NCBI RefSeq assembly: GCF_002105155.1
Contig: NW_019029026.1
Location: forward strand, 268,724 to 332,723
Source: Lobosporangium transversale
Lineage: Eukaryota > Mortierellomycota > Mortierellomycetes > Mortierellales > Mortierellaceae
Length of the DNA stretch: 64,000 nucleotides
Direction: 5' to 3'
This document shows, in pieces, positions 25,052-37,393 of the stretch (position 1 is its first letter; every line of letters starts with the position of its first letter). Made by a program: the position numbers and the translations under genes. A model generated the notes under the pieces. The model made no database searches. It was not told the DNA's origin and was given only the letters and a program-made list of their open reading frames with translations.

Positions 25052-26869
25052 AGTATGGATTTTTTTTCCCTTTTTGCATTTGCATTTGCATTTGCATCTG
25101 TAATTCATCCTTCAAATGTGCTCCATTGAGGAGGAAACCATAGATACATACATTGGTCTGACTAGTCTTCTTATTGCTTTTGTATGGATCTCCTTGTATC
25201 GGAACATCTCTTGTTGTGCTCAATTGATGTCCTTGTGCAGTGAGAAAGACGAAAATCTTTGGAGGTTCTTCTCACCCTGAGATCACTGCATTGATCGCTG
25301 GCCGACTCGGTGTTGAGCCTGGGGCTGTTAAATTATCGCAATTTAAGAACAAGGAGACCTCAGTGGAAATTGGTATGACCGAGTTGCTCATGTGATTGAA
25401 ATATTCCGAGATATTTAAAAGGAAGTCTAACGCTCTGCTTTATTTTGCACTCCATGATATGATTTGGGGACATGCTTAAACAGGTGTATCTGTTCGTAAT
25501 GAGGATGTGTATATTATCCAGTCTGGATCTCCAAAGATCAACGATTCGTTGATGGAGCTCTTGATTATGATCAATGCCTGTAAAGGTGCTTCCGCTCAGC
25601 GTATCACTGCTGTCATTCCATATTTCCCTTATTCAAAACAAAGCAAGAAGAAGAAGCATCGTGGAGCTATTGCTGCTAAACGTAAGCCATTTTATTATTT
25701 TTACATTATTGCTCTAATATTTTCGTCAAGTATCTTAACGGCACATTAACTCAAAGATGTTTCTATTGTTGACTCTTTCCGATAAAATCTTTGATGATAA
25801 TATTTTAGTTGTTGCTAATATTCTTTCGATTTCCGGCGTGGATCATATCATCACTATGGACCTCCATGCATCACAAATGCAAGGATTCTTCAACATTCCT
25901 GTTGATAACCTCTATGCTGAGCCAACAATCTCCAAGTGGATTCAGGAAAATGTTCAAGACTGGGAGAACGGTGTTGTTGTTAGTAAGAACGCTGGAGGAG
26001 CCAAGAGGTAATAGTTGGGCGCCAATTATTGATATATGCGTAGATAACAGTATTTAACCCAAGGTTAAAACCTAACTGACCATGTCTTTAACTGCGGTAT
26101 AAACATCTCACAGGGTTACTTCACTTGCAGATCGCCTCAACATTGACTTCGCACTGATTCACATGGACAGATCCAGGAAAGGCCCGACATTTGGTCCTGA
26201 CCATTCTCTTTCAAAACCAGAGAACATTTATAACAGATTAGAGGAGGAGGACGATGAGGACGACAGCATGGTGGATGCTGAGACTGGTCATGAAATTCAC
26301 CGTTCCGAGAATGCTGATGAAACCTCGATGATGACGCTCGTAGGCGATGTCCAGGACAAAGTCTGCTTCATAGTTGTAAGTTAACGAGTTGGAACCTTTT
26401 TTTTCCCGACTACACTATTCATCTTTTATGAGAAAATTAATCGCAAACAAAAACAAAAACAAAAACAAAAACAAAAACAAAAACAAAAAAAATGGCACTA
26501 ATCTTTTTATTATTATTATTATTTCCACATTGGGTATCAATGATGCATCGATCATAGGATGATATGATTGACGGCTGTCATTCTTTTTTGGAGGCTGCAG
26601 ACAATTTGGTTAGCCACGGAGCAAAGCAGGTCTACATCATTGCAACACATGGAATTCTCAGTGGCAACTCTTTGCGCCAGATCGAGGATTGCACTAACGT
26701 GCATAAGATTGTTGTCACTAATACCTATCCAATTCCTTTGGAAAAGCGTGCACTCTGCCCCAAGCTTACTGTCCTCGATATCACCCCTACGCTGGCTGAA
26801 GCTATCCGTCGTACTCATAATGGTGAGAGTATTAGTTACTTGTTCCACCAAGTCCCTAAAAACTTGTAA
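25052..26869 (+). CDS. PRS1: Ribose-phosphate pyrophosphokinase (PRPP synthetase)
   Basis: Makes PRPP from ribose 5-phosphate and ATP for purine, pyrimidine, NAD, His and Trp synthesis. Coding exons are 25052 (one base), 25241-25372, 25484-25681, 25809-26007, 26114-26375 and 26558-26869, giving 367 residues. The protein starts [14 protein letters not shown], like yeast Prs1 (MRKCKIF). No in-frame ATG exists in exon 2, and a stop lies upstream, so the ATG is best read as A (25052) spliced to TG (25241). Motifs: [36 protein letters not shown], and the PRPP loop region [10 protein letters not shown]. An acidic insert ([17 protein letters not shown]) occupies the site of the non-homologous region of fungal Prs1/Prs5. 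Introns hold TTTGCA and AAAAAC repeats. Confidence 0.94.
25073..25098. repeat. TTTGCA hexamer array in PRS1 5' intron
   Basis: Four tandem TTTGCA units, 20 bases after the donor of the start-codon-splitting intron. Confidence 0.8.
26445..26488. repeat. AAAAAC hexamer array in PRS1 last intron
   Basis: About seven tandem AAAAAC units. Confidence 0.9.
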
Positions 26870-28329
26870 AAGAAAGAAAGAAAGAAAGAAAAAAAGAAGT
26901 GGCAAAAAACAAGCTTTAAAAAGTATAGATGCATAAATAAAAAAACACAATCATCTTATCATCTTCAATAACTCTTTTCAGATGCAGATTCACATATATT
27001 TAAACAATACAAAATATGTAGTATGGCGTGGAGTTTTTCCTTCGGTCTCAAAAACTTTACAAAAATATGTTCAAAAATCAATCTCTAACCTTTGGAATAG
27101 CAAATCATTAAGAAAGCTGTCCAAAAGACTTCACCGCTAAAAGTGAGCCGATCTATGAAGGTCACTGGGAGAACTAGAAGTGACATTGTAGCGATCAAAG
27201 CAAGATCTTGTCAATTACGAGATATCAATTCATCGAGGATCGCTTTAATTACAGCCTTGGAAATTGAAAGAGGGTGATGATTACCGATGAGATTACTGAT
27301 CATTGAGATTGAGCCTTTCAGTAAAAAAAAAAAAAAAAAAAAAAGGCCCTATTACAAATGATCAGCCAAAGATACCAGGCTGCGAGAGCGAGATGATGAT
27401 TTGAGGAGTTGTATGGCTTGTAATATTCCTCCTAGTCATGCAAAGGCTAATTACTGCGCTACTGCATGGACTATGATTCTCTGATCGTAAGCTCACCCAT
27501 ACCCTATCACAAAGATAACTCTACGCATCCATTCACCTCTCCTAGTGCCCTGAAATCGCTTGAAGGAGCGGCTTTCTATGACGATGATTTTTTTTTTTTT
27601 TTACTCTTTTGAAAGATGCTCACACAATAATCGTCTCCTGCAACAACAGTGAGAGCGACAAGCTCCCAGAGATATCCTTTGTGGTGTAATTATGACACGT
27701 GTTAGTCTCTTATGGCAGCAGTTAGCCACGTGACCATTCACCAAGAAGTCTGAGCTACGTGTTAGTCATTATCACAAAGATCGGGAGAATAGAACTAGTG
27801 CGCGTTGGGCGCGACAATTCATTCCAGTATGACCCATTACTAATGACTTGGAACGATTATCTTGCAATTTTGCAGGTTATACTTCTAGATACCTAGATAC
27901 GCGTCAATGTATTCTTAGAAGGGAGGTGAAGAGAGATGATCGTCTTTACAATATTTTGCAGAATTGTCATTGAAATGCAAAAATGAGCATCTTTCCCTAA
28001 AAAAAGTCTGGATCAAATATTCAACCAAACGTCATGGATATCATCTGCTATTCAAGAAAAGAATTGTTGTTTTATAAAAATATATAAAAGTCATATAATA
28101 CTCCGTGCATGCACATCTCATAAAGCACCGATAAAAGAGAGAGAGAGAATATGTTGTTGAATTTACCAACCGAGCCAAATGGTATGATATATAATATAAA
28201 TGCATGCGTTTACGCCCATTTCATCTTCTCTTTGGTAAAAAATAAAAATAAAAATATAAACCTCTCAATGAGGCTCATGTGCAAATAGATGTGTATTATA
28301 ACATTTTCCATGTATTCCTGTTTGCCTAT

Positions 28330-28361
<32 letters not shown>

Positions 28362-28720
28362 CATTGAGACACAAAGAAACAGCATGCCATGCATCAAGTC
28401 AACTGAACAACAAATAAAACAATTAGAACAAAACAAATGACAAAAAACAGTTTTTCCTCTTCCTTCCCCCCCCCCCCCAAAAAAAAAAAAAAAAAAGAAA
28501 ATAAAATAAAATAGAATCCATAGTCATACCCATCTTTTTAATAGTTTTTCAAATGCAAAAAAAAAAGCGAAATAAAAAATAAAAAAAAAAAAAAAAAAGT
28601 GCTCCATAATTGATCAAATGACTCCATTTAAACATTGCGCGCGTGAATTTCTTTCAAATCCATTAATAAAGATTAATAAGGATGAAGATGTTTTATGGAT
28701 AGTGAGAAGTATATTTATAT

Positions 28721-28754
<34 letters not shown>

Positions 28755-28954
28755 CAATTCTTTAGAATATGACCGATATTGTATGTTAAGGAAGCACAAG
28801 GACAACAGACCCATGCAGCTTCGGACATTTATGATTGAGCAACGTTCAACTCGTCAACGGACATTTTCTTTCTTTTTTTTTTTTTTGTGTTTGTGTGTTT
28901 TTGTTTTTGTTTTGTGTTTTTATTTGTTTGTTTGTACATGTTTATGGGTTTTTG
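26870..28954. other. Convergent intergenic, PRS1/zinc-finger 3' ends
   Basis: About 2.1 kb between two 3' ends, unusually long for a convergent gap here. It holds several A or T runs, a C14-A19 junction near 28468, and three ACGTG cores at 27696-27770. No coding family or structured RNA recognised. Confidence 0.5.
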
Positions 28955-31211
28955 CTATGCGCCAGAGGCCGTGGTATTATTGGTATCTGTTTTTGATGGT
29001 GTTGTTGTTGGCGTTGCAGCGGTAGCAGATGTAGTCATCTCTTTTGTTTCATCGACAGACCCCTCGGTCGTAAGAGTCTCAGATGTAGTTCTGGCAGTAA
29101 TGTTCGCGTCAACCATATGCGAAACCAAGTGTGCAAGGATTCCAGTCTTTGAATAAAACTTCTTGCGACAATCCTCTTCGAAACAGGGGTAAGGAGGGTT
29201 ACTCATCAAGGTTTTGTGATGCCATAAGTGTTCCTCCAAGATCTTCTTGTTTGGTATCAAGATCTTGCATCCCTCGAAACCGCATTGCTTAATAGTTGAA
29301 TATAGTTTTGTGAAGGGGAGAAAAATAAATAAAAACAAAAAAGATCACTGTTAATTGTCTGATGTTTGCTCTGAAGGGAGGGATATTCTTTAAAAAGTAG
29401 ATATTGCCATTATCATACTGTTGTAAGTATTACGCTACCTTTCGATAGAGACAGTCATGCTTGTATGCAGATCCTTGGCATTTAAATCTGCCTTTACAAG
29501 TGCTGTATGCACATCCAAACGTATGATTCTCATCCAAGTCCTTGTGGATCCTTGTCTGATGGTCTTTCAGCTGCTTACTACCGGAGTACAGCTTACCACA
29601 GCCCACGAACAGACATCTCCACTCGATCCCAATGGACTGCTCCTCATGAAGCTGCACATGTCGCTGAAGTGTCAACGGGTTTGCTAGGATCGACTTGCAG
29701 AAAGCATAGTTACATTGGAAATCCTTGCCTACAAGTCCCTTCTCGTGATCGAGCACATGGCGACGCACGTAATCCGTGCTGCCAAAAGTGGACTTGCAAC
29801 CCTCAAAAGGACAGGGCAGCCTTACACCCGATTGGACTTGTCTACATCGAAGTTCATGGGTCCTTAGGCACCTACTCGTTCCAAACAATTTGTTACATCC
29901 TTTATTCGGGCAAGGAAGCTTGACATTACTGTCACGCTCTCGGTGGATCTGCAGATGGTCTTTAAGGCTTTTTGGCGTCGAAAGGAACTTGCTACAGTCC
30001 GGTCGGATGCAAGGGAATTTGCTTGCTTCTTCTGGACTGATTTCAGGCATGTGCGTGACCAGATGACGGGAAAACTTCTCGACTGAAGTGTACGATGCCT
30101 TACAGTCAGATTCTTCACAGATAAAGACAGGCGGCGTCACATTTGGTCGACAGATGCGCTCATGGGCTTTCAAGGTCTGCTCAGTACAAAATTGGAGTTT
30201 GCATCCATGAGTACCGCAAGGGAGCCGCAACTTGAGACCGGAAACATTATTATATCGTGCCGGTAGTCGAAGGCTAGAACTTTCGCTACTCTTTCTTTCT
30301 CTCGTGGATCTAGGGACCAGGCCTTCAGACATAGCCATGTCTGTTTTGTGATCGTTGGGTGAGGCCATGGTCGGTGTTGAGGACGACCATGACCAGGACG
30401 GTGTCGATGAAGTCGATAGCAAAGACAACGATGATGCAGCTGCGGAAATGTCGACGTACAATGTCCTGTCGCCCTTCGACACTGTCGCAGGCGAAGGCGA
30501 ACGCGACTGTGGCTGCGAAAAATTTGGCGAAAAGGGGACTTGGGCATCAGGGGATAGGCATTGCGAAAACATCTTCTCCTCGGATAGAACTGTTGTCGTG
30601 ATCGGGCTGTATACACTGGATGCTTTGCTTGCATAAACCATGGACTTTGATGTCGGAGAAGGCAGAGAAGGCGGAGAAGACGGAGAGTATGAAACAGATG
30701 ATGGTGGACTCATGGGCGTAGTTGGAGATGGACTCTTGAAGGTCTTGCTATGAGACCTTGACTCTTGTGAATAGTGTGGTTCATGGTATCCCTCGTCCTG
30801 TTCGCTTTGTCTCGAATATGGAACCTGTTGTGATGGTGAATATTGTTCTGGCTGTGGAGAATGAGGCAAGCGACCTACTGAGATGCTTCTTGGTGAGCCG
30901 TAGGAAAGAGAAGCGCTTTTGATTGAATATGACGTTGGGTATGAAGAGTGGTGAGATGAAGTATGTTTATGTTGTGGTCCCGGCGAAGACCTGGCTGCAC
31001 GTTCTTGTGGATCTTCAGGCCAACATCTCATTCTGTCCGTTGGTGAATTACTGCTGTTTCGATAGAAAGATGGGGGAGTTGATGAAGGGCGATGGTTATA
31101 TGGAGGCTGCTGATCTTGATATTGATATTGGTGCTGATTTTGGTATGAATGACTATTCTGTGGACATTGATCATAAGCTGGGGAGTGTGAGTGCATGATT
31201 CGTGATGCCAT
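28955..31211 (-). CDS. Multi-C2H2 zinc-finger protein (TFIIIA-like finger spacing)
   Basis: Exons 31211-29439 and 29287-28955 join to 701 residues; the join CLYRK-QCGFEGCKIL continues the finger series. The first 330 residues are Ser/Pro/Gln/Tyr-rich and disordered. About nine C2H2-like units follow from CGTHGCKLQFCTEQTLKAH, with C-x4-C spacing and SxxL helix cores, e.g. CPFEGCKSTFGSTDYVRRHV and CNYAFCKSILANPLTLQRH. C-x4-C spacing is typical of TFIIIA- and Zap1-type fingers. The tail is Thr/Ser-rich. Some units lack a standard second His. A DNA-binding role is expected; targets unknown. Confidence 0.85.
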
Positions 31212-31760
31212 ATTTATAAAATTTTATAGGCTGTGCAAATGCGCGTAAGTAGAATAGTAAAATAATTTTTTTTAAAAAATGCTCAAAGATTTTTTTTTCT
31301 AAGTTGAACAATACAAAGCTGAATGTGGAATGAGATGCAAATGAAAGACAGCAAATGATTAGGAATGAGGTATGCGACTACAGAATGCGTTTTTTTTTTT
31401 AGAGATGAAGAGAATAGAGAAGAAGGATTAGAGAACAAAGTAAATGCAAGTAAAGCAAATGATAAGAAAGAAACAATAAAAAAAAAAAAAAAAACAAAAC
31501 AAAAAAAAAGGAAGAAAGAGATGTGAAAAGCAGCGTTTTAAAGGAAAAAGGCGAAGGGATAAGCGGACAAAAAAAGAAACGAAAAGGGAAAACAGAAAAC
31601 AGAAAGTGGAAAGCAAAAAAAAAAAAGCAGAGAGCAGAAAGCAGGAAACAAAAAAAAATAAAGAAAGGAATGAATGGCCACTCGTTTTTTCCTCTTGTTC
31701 TCACAAGACGGAAGGAAAATCGACAGAGGCACCGGTTGGCAAGTAAGATTGAAGGGTGAG

Positions 31761-31795
<35 letters not shown>

Positions 31796-32889
31796 AAAAA
31801 GTAATCGATCGTGCTCATGTTGATATGCCGCTAGACACAGCAGCAAAAGATATCTCTCAAAAAAAAGTGGGTTTTCAATAATTCAATTCAATCATCGATA
31901 TATTTAATCTTTTTTTTCAAGTCTGTTGAGCAAAAAATATTGTGAGTACAAGTACAATTTTTTTTTTTTTATGCTGCACAGTCTACTGCATTGGAGGGAA
32001 TAAGGACCGGGAGCGATGAAAAATTGCCCAGACAAGAGCACAGCAATGACCAAAATGATGTGTGACACATGAAGCATGAGGCAAAGGGCTACTGACACCA
32101 ATGGCCTCCTAAAAAAAAAAAAAAAAAAAAAAAAAAGAAAGAAAGAAAGGAAAGAGTTTTTACACCATAAGATGGAGCCTTATTAGTGAGATGGTTTTCT
32201 TTATCTCATGGGAACATGCTGACGCTTGTGCTTGAACAGAGACAAGAGCCAATCTAACAATGCATTCAGTACATTTATGATATTGTATAGTATAGTAGTA
32301 GTGCAAATTCAAGAAAGTACCACCATACGCTAATAAATTCTTTCTTTATGAATATTTAACATATATATATATATGTATTCCTTACTCATCATTTATTGTT
32401 TTAAGGCTATTGAAGAGTGGTCGTAAGCACTATTTTTTATTCCAAGTAAAAAATATAAAAAGTTAGGACAAAGTCGGGCGAGAATTCCGAATGAGGCGGA
32501 GAAAATGATCCGATCATTCTTTAGTTAGATTGACATGAACTGCTCGACCCTATTAATCCGATGGTCTCCAACACTCTCATTCGTACTACGAAAAATAAGA
32601 AAGAAAGAAAAAAAGGTAAGAGAGACATGTAGAAAACGTTTATAGAACGGTATGATATGGGCCGATACAAGGGAAAGGGAAGGGAGGGGACATGGCTCAA
32701 AGTTTGTTCAATTGTCTGCATGCTAATTCAGGAACGAATAAAGAGTGGTGAATGATCGAGCGTTACACTTTGTTAATGGTGTAAAAAACGGGGGTGACAA
32801 TACAAAAAATCACTTGAATAAGGAAATCAATTAAACAAAATAAACTAAATAAATAAATTTTTGTTATACTTTTCCAGAGGGAGGGAAAG

Positions 32890-32921
<32 letters not shown>

Positions 32922-34072
32922 GTTTACCTGAAGGAAAAAGAGAGAGGAGATCGAGAGCACCCCAGGTACCTGTTTTCTATTTGTCGTGGTTTCTGTTTTG
33001 TCCCATGCAAAGAGAAGAGAACGATTGGGAGTTCTTTCTCTTGTCTACAAATATACTCTGCATATAAACAAACAATCCACAAAATGTGTGAGCAGCTTAA
33101 ACAAAAAGGCAATATGAATACCATTCATCTATTCACAAAATATGGCGCAAAAAAAGAAAAAAAAAACTAGAGTAACATTCCCGCACGCACTTGTTTACTT
33201 GCTACATCATGACTTTTTTCTTTTCTCCCCCCCCTTTTTTTTGTATGTGCGCTTCTCATAATAAGAAAAAAAACAGAGGCTAAAGCATAGAGAGAGTGAG
33301 AATCGGAAAGTATAAAGATTTATAAATAATATATATATAAGTGAATGACAGTTACTTCTATGGGTACATTACTCGGGAATTATAGTCTTTTTACGCCAAC
33401 TCATAAGGCGGGAGAAAACAAAAATAATCATGTAAAGTTGTATATTCCACTATTAACCACATAAAAAATAAAAAACCTTCTCCCGGTAAAAGAATATTTG
33501 CAATTGTTCGCCCTTGCGCAAATACTCCAAGCAATATTACGCTTTATGGTTGATTATGTTTAAAGTCCTCCGATCCCCAGGAAATGTCATTACAAAGCTT
33601 GTTCAGATGTGCTTGTTATTAAGGATGCCGCCAAAGAGCATGGAGTGGAAAAGAAAAGAGAAGAAGCTTTAGCGCCAGTATTCATTATATTAAAATATTA
33701 AAACCGGCTAATTGATTGAACAATGCATGATATCTTGTAGGTAAGTATATTTATTATAATATATACATTTCCATTAAGTACTTCTCTCTCTTTCCATGTG
33801 CTGTATCTTACATTTACAAACTTATTCCATTGCTTCTTTTCGGTTGTACTTTTTACTTTATCATACACCACAAGTTTGAATAAAAAACCAGGGGGATAAG
33901 AGGAAAGTGCCCCATAAAAGAAAGAGGCTAGGTGTCCACTCGGTTAAAACATTTTTTGATGGTAACCGTTGTTCATGAGCAAATGTCAACATCCAAATAT
34001 TCCAGTGGGTATATATAATAAATATATATATATGTGTATACTGAATGAAAAATACATGAATAAGTATAGCCC

Positions 34073-34243
34073 GTTTCATTTGGTCGCGATACCTTATATT
34101 TTTTGAATACTTTCGAGTGTATTGGCAGCCAATTAGCTCGCTTGTTACGAGTATTGTTGCAAGTCCGTCACGTAGTGAGATGCCACCAGAACAATTCAAT
34201 CATCGTTTTTAGATTAAAAATATAAGGTATCGTGACCAAATAA
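34073..34243. repeat. Inverted repeat pair, MITE-like
   Basis: ATTTGGTCGCGATACCTTAT at about 34079 is matched by its near-exact complement (ATAAGGTATCGTGACCAAAT) at about 34222. Arms are about 27 bp around a 110-115 bp centre. No transposase inside. Target-site duplication not established. Confidence 0.6.
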
Positions 34244-35755
34244 AATTGGCGATATATATAAATAATATAAACAATATAAAAAAAATAAAATAAAATAGGA
34301 TGTGCGAATGTGCTCAGTGTATGCATGCTTGTGCGCGTGTTCTTTTTTGTCGTCCCGCCGAGACACGGATATGCAGGTTCGGGTATCAAAGCGCTGTCTG
34401 TCCACTGATAGTGAGACATCGACCGTCAACAAACAGCATAGCAGCGCCCATCCAATCCTAATTCTGTGTAAATAATGTGTGTACATTCAAAGAGTACCAC
34501 CCGATCAAAGCTCAAAGATATGCATTGTCATGCTGTATTCATCACACTTCAATTGAGTTCCTGACTGGATACTCCCTCATTAAAAAGGGATGATAAAAAC
34601 AATAATCGACGGTTGGGAAAAATAACGTAGGACAACGGTCAAGAGAGACTTGCATATGAGCCGTGCTATCAACCATCTAAGATTAGTGGTGCCGATACTG
34701 TGGATGATATTAAACACACTTATGAATGTAACATTTGTGTAATAAGGGGGGGAGAGCGAGAAAGAAAAATCAATTGACATGGCGTTGTGTTGTACGTCTG
34801 TGTTTACCTCTGTAGACCAACATCACGTCAACACGTGTATTGTTTTCCCAATCGACTCTCAGTCCTTAAATTATGTTAAAAATAAAGGAACCCGCATTAG
34901 CAGCAATGTGAAAATGGAAATGACACCAACAATAACATCAAAAGAAACGAGAGAAGCTTTAGCTGACATGTAGCACTCGCTAACAATAAGGAATAAGCGG
35001 TTATATCAGCTTAAATTATCTATATAATTTAGTAGCTGTGAAGGCAAGGTTCCTCACAATTTTGTTCTGCCTCTTTAAGTCCTGATTCTTTTTTTTTATT
35101 TTTTATGGATAAAGAAAAAAAAAAAAAAAGATGTCAAAAATACATCTTGTCAAGCGTCCCGCCACCTGCTATACTCATGCTGTAGAATCGTGTGGCAGCA
35201 CGTCGTATTAAATAAATAAATAAATATTAATATATTTGTAATTCAAAGCGGCTGAACCGTAGGATTCAGATTTTTAAGCTCTAGATTATGGTAAAACGCG
35301 CCAGAATAAGAATTAGCTGCTATAATTACTCTATTAACATATATACTTTGGGCTATGTAGACTCTAAAAAGAGAGAGAGAGAGAGAGTAACCATGGGGCC
35401 TTATTACATACGATGGAGAGAATATGTAAACGAGGTTAAAAACTATTTCCTTCAGAATCTTCTTTTTGTCCTCCTAAGCATGATCAGCTCTCCTCTTTTT
35501 TAGCATTCTCCTTTTGGTATATATCAAGGTTAAATAAACAAAATATACACGTCGCTGTATCATTCAAGCAAGAGTCAAGGAAAAAAAAAAAAAAAAAAAA
35601 AAAAAGTTGGGGAATAAAGCTGCATGAATCCTTTCCTCCGATGCGTCGTTACAGCATGATCTATAGGGGCTAAACCGTTACTTTTTGATCGTTATCAAGA
35701 TTATGCATTGTGATAGGAATGAGCACATTTTCAGGGGAGGCATATTATAGTAAAT

Positions 35756-35795
35756 GTAGCATAGCTAGCATGGTATAGCATAGCATAGTATAAAA
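35756..35795. repeat. CATAG/TATAG short repeats
   Basis: Imperfect tandem repeats of AGCATAG, AGCATGG and TATAGCATAG. Confidence 0.7.
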
Positions 35796-36404
35796 TCGTG
35801 AATAACAACAGAGGTACGCATTGTAGAGAGAGTAGTAACTTGGGGGTATGGGCATTTTTTTTTTTTTTTTTTTTTTTTTTTGAAATAATGAAACATGGAA
35901 GGTGATAGTGTACCTAAACACAAGTTTGAACCGGAACTAAACTGCAGAAGCTTTGAATAACTATGTAATTGATGATACTCATTTCGTCCGTTATTCATTA
36001 TTAATTGATCTCCTGTGCCTGGATGCTTCCATAAGTAACAGCGCTTATTTTTACTCATGATCATGAGCTTTGGTTATAAAGGGTAGTATAATCTCCCATA
36101 AGAAAAAAAGCCCCGAGAACTTCGTGATCTCATGGTACTATGTTTCTAAAACCCGTTTGGTTTTTTGCGACCTTGATCTTGATCCTCGCTTCCTTTTTTT
36201 TTTTTTTTTTTTTTAAAAGTCTGTCAATTCACCATCTTAAGCAATAGAGTATCTGTGGATTTTTCTTCTTCTTTATTGGTCCAGCAATGATAGTCGTTTA
36301 ATGCTGTCGACAAGTACATGAATATGCTTTCTAATGCGGTAAATATATAAAAATCCTTCTAACTTGTTTTTTGTTCTTTATTTTTATCCCTTCTTTCGTC
36401 TTCT

Positions 36405-36827
36405 TTATTCGTCCTTCTTGATGTGCTCCTCCTTTTCCTCCTTATCTTCCTTATTATCCTTTTTGCTTTCCTCCTCCTCCTCCTCATCATCATCATCCAG
36501 CTGATCTGCATAGACCTCAGGGTGTTCTCTGAAACAATTCTGCATCGCCTGGAATTTTTCTACACAGTCTACACCCTTGGGCTCTGCTGTCGAGAACACA
36601 AAGCAAGAAAAGGCTTCTTTGAATGTATCACCACAAGGTGGCTGAGCCATGCCACCCAAGCATGGACAATCCCAGTTGATCTCTCCAGTCTCTGGATTAA
36701 ATGCTGCGGATTGGTCCTTAGAATTTGATGATGATGAGTCGCTCTTATCAGGTGTTGTGGCTGGAGAAGGTTCCATGAAAATGATCACGTCCTTGCCATC
36801 TTCTTCTTGTCTAGTAGTGTATGACAT
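36405..36827 (-). CDS. MIA40: Mia40/CHCHD4-type intermembrane-space oxidoreductase
   Basis: Oxidises cysteines of proteins imported into the mitochondrial intermembrane space, with Erv1 as partner. Single exon, 140 residues. The redox CPC motif ([10 protein letters not shown], Cys54/Cys56) precedes a twin C-x9-C helical hairpin: Cys65-Cys75 ([11 protein letters not shown]) and Cys88-Cys98 ([11 protein letters not shown]). The tail is an acidic/Lys run ending HIKKDE. There is no N-terminal presequence or membrane anchor, unlike the long yeast Mia40, so this is the short soluble form as in animals. The second half of the coding strand is GAG/GAA-rich. Confidence 0.95.
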   Translation of the reverse strand: MSYTTRQEEDGKDVIIFMEPSPATTPDKSDSSSSNSKDQSAAFNPETGEINWDCPCLGGMAQPPCGDTFKEAFSCFVFSTAEPKGVDCVEKFQAMQNCFREHPEVYADQLDDDDEEEEEESKKDNKEDKEEKEEHIKKDE

Positions 36828-37393
36828 CTTTTTTTTCTTCTGTAAGGTATATAGTATATGTTTGAGATCTTGGGTGTGCTGAGCGTTGAGTAAAAAAAAA
36901 TTATGATGAGGATAAAGCCCGCTCCGTGAACGTGAAAGAAAAAAAAAAATAGTTGCTTTCCCGCTTGTTTATATAATAGCCTACAGATAACACGGGTATG
37001 ATCCAGGTTAGTAAATTATAAATAAAATCTTTGGAAATCACATTGATGTATGCTACTATGAACTAAGCTTTGTTTCCGAAAAATGAAATGAGATATGCCT
37101 TTGTATAATGATAAGCTGAACACGTCAAGCATGCAATGCGTGCTGTATGTTTTTATTTTTGACTTTGTTACCTTGACGAGAATTGAGCAAAAGGTTGAAG
37201 AATTGAAATGAAAGTAGGATGACAAAAAAATAAAGATCCAGGAGTTTCTGAATGTATAAACAGCAGTCACAAACCAAATTAGGAAATCGAAAACTCGGAA
37301 CAAGATCCTTTATTTGTTTACCCCATTAATGTTTTGCTGATATAATTTCTAAACGGTCTTTTCTTTATTTTCTTTTTCTTTTCTTACTTTTGT
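36828..37393. other. Intergenic, MIA40 promoter / septin-like 3' flank
   Basis: AT-rich, no gene seen. Confidence 0.5.

Larger units (their letters stand above)
31212..36404. other. Gene-poor 5.2 kb region
   Basis: No gene with a recognisable family. The strand composition is strongly skewed (purine-rich blocks at 31410-31760). Poly-A/T runs of 20-35 occur at about 31762, 32112, 32893, 35580, 35857 and 36195. An inverted repeat lies at 34073-34243 and CATAG-type repeats at 35756-35795. Long leaders of the zinc-finger gene may take up part of it. Confidence 0.5.

Noticed and set aside
26445-26488. Possible CRISPR-like array
   Set aside because: A simple AAAAAC hexamer microsatellite without spacers, in a eukaryotic intron.
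31399-31846. Long Phe/Leu/Ser-rich minus-strand open frames
   Set aside because: They come from the purine-rich plus strand and homopolymers; no domain or normal composition.
34779-34973. 64-residue plus-strand frame in the gene-poor region
   Set aside because: No recognisable pattern, flanking exons or promoter.
35914-36064. Minus-strand frame MSKNKRCYLWKHPGTG with a GTACAC donor
   Set aside because: Looks mildly protein-like, but no second exon could be found and repeats dominate downstream.
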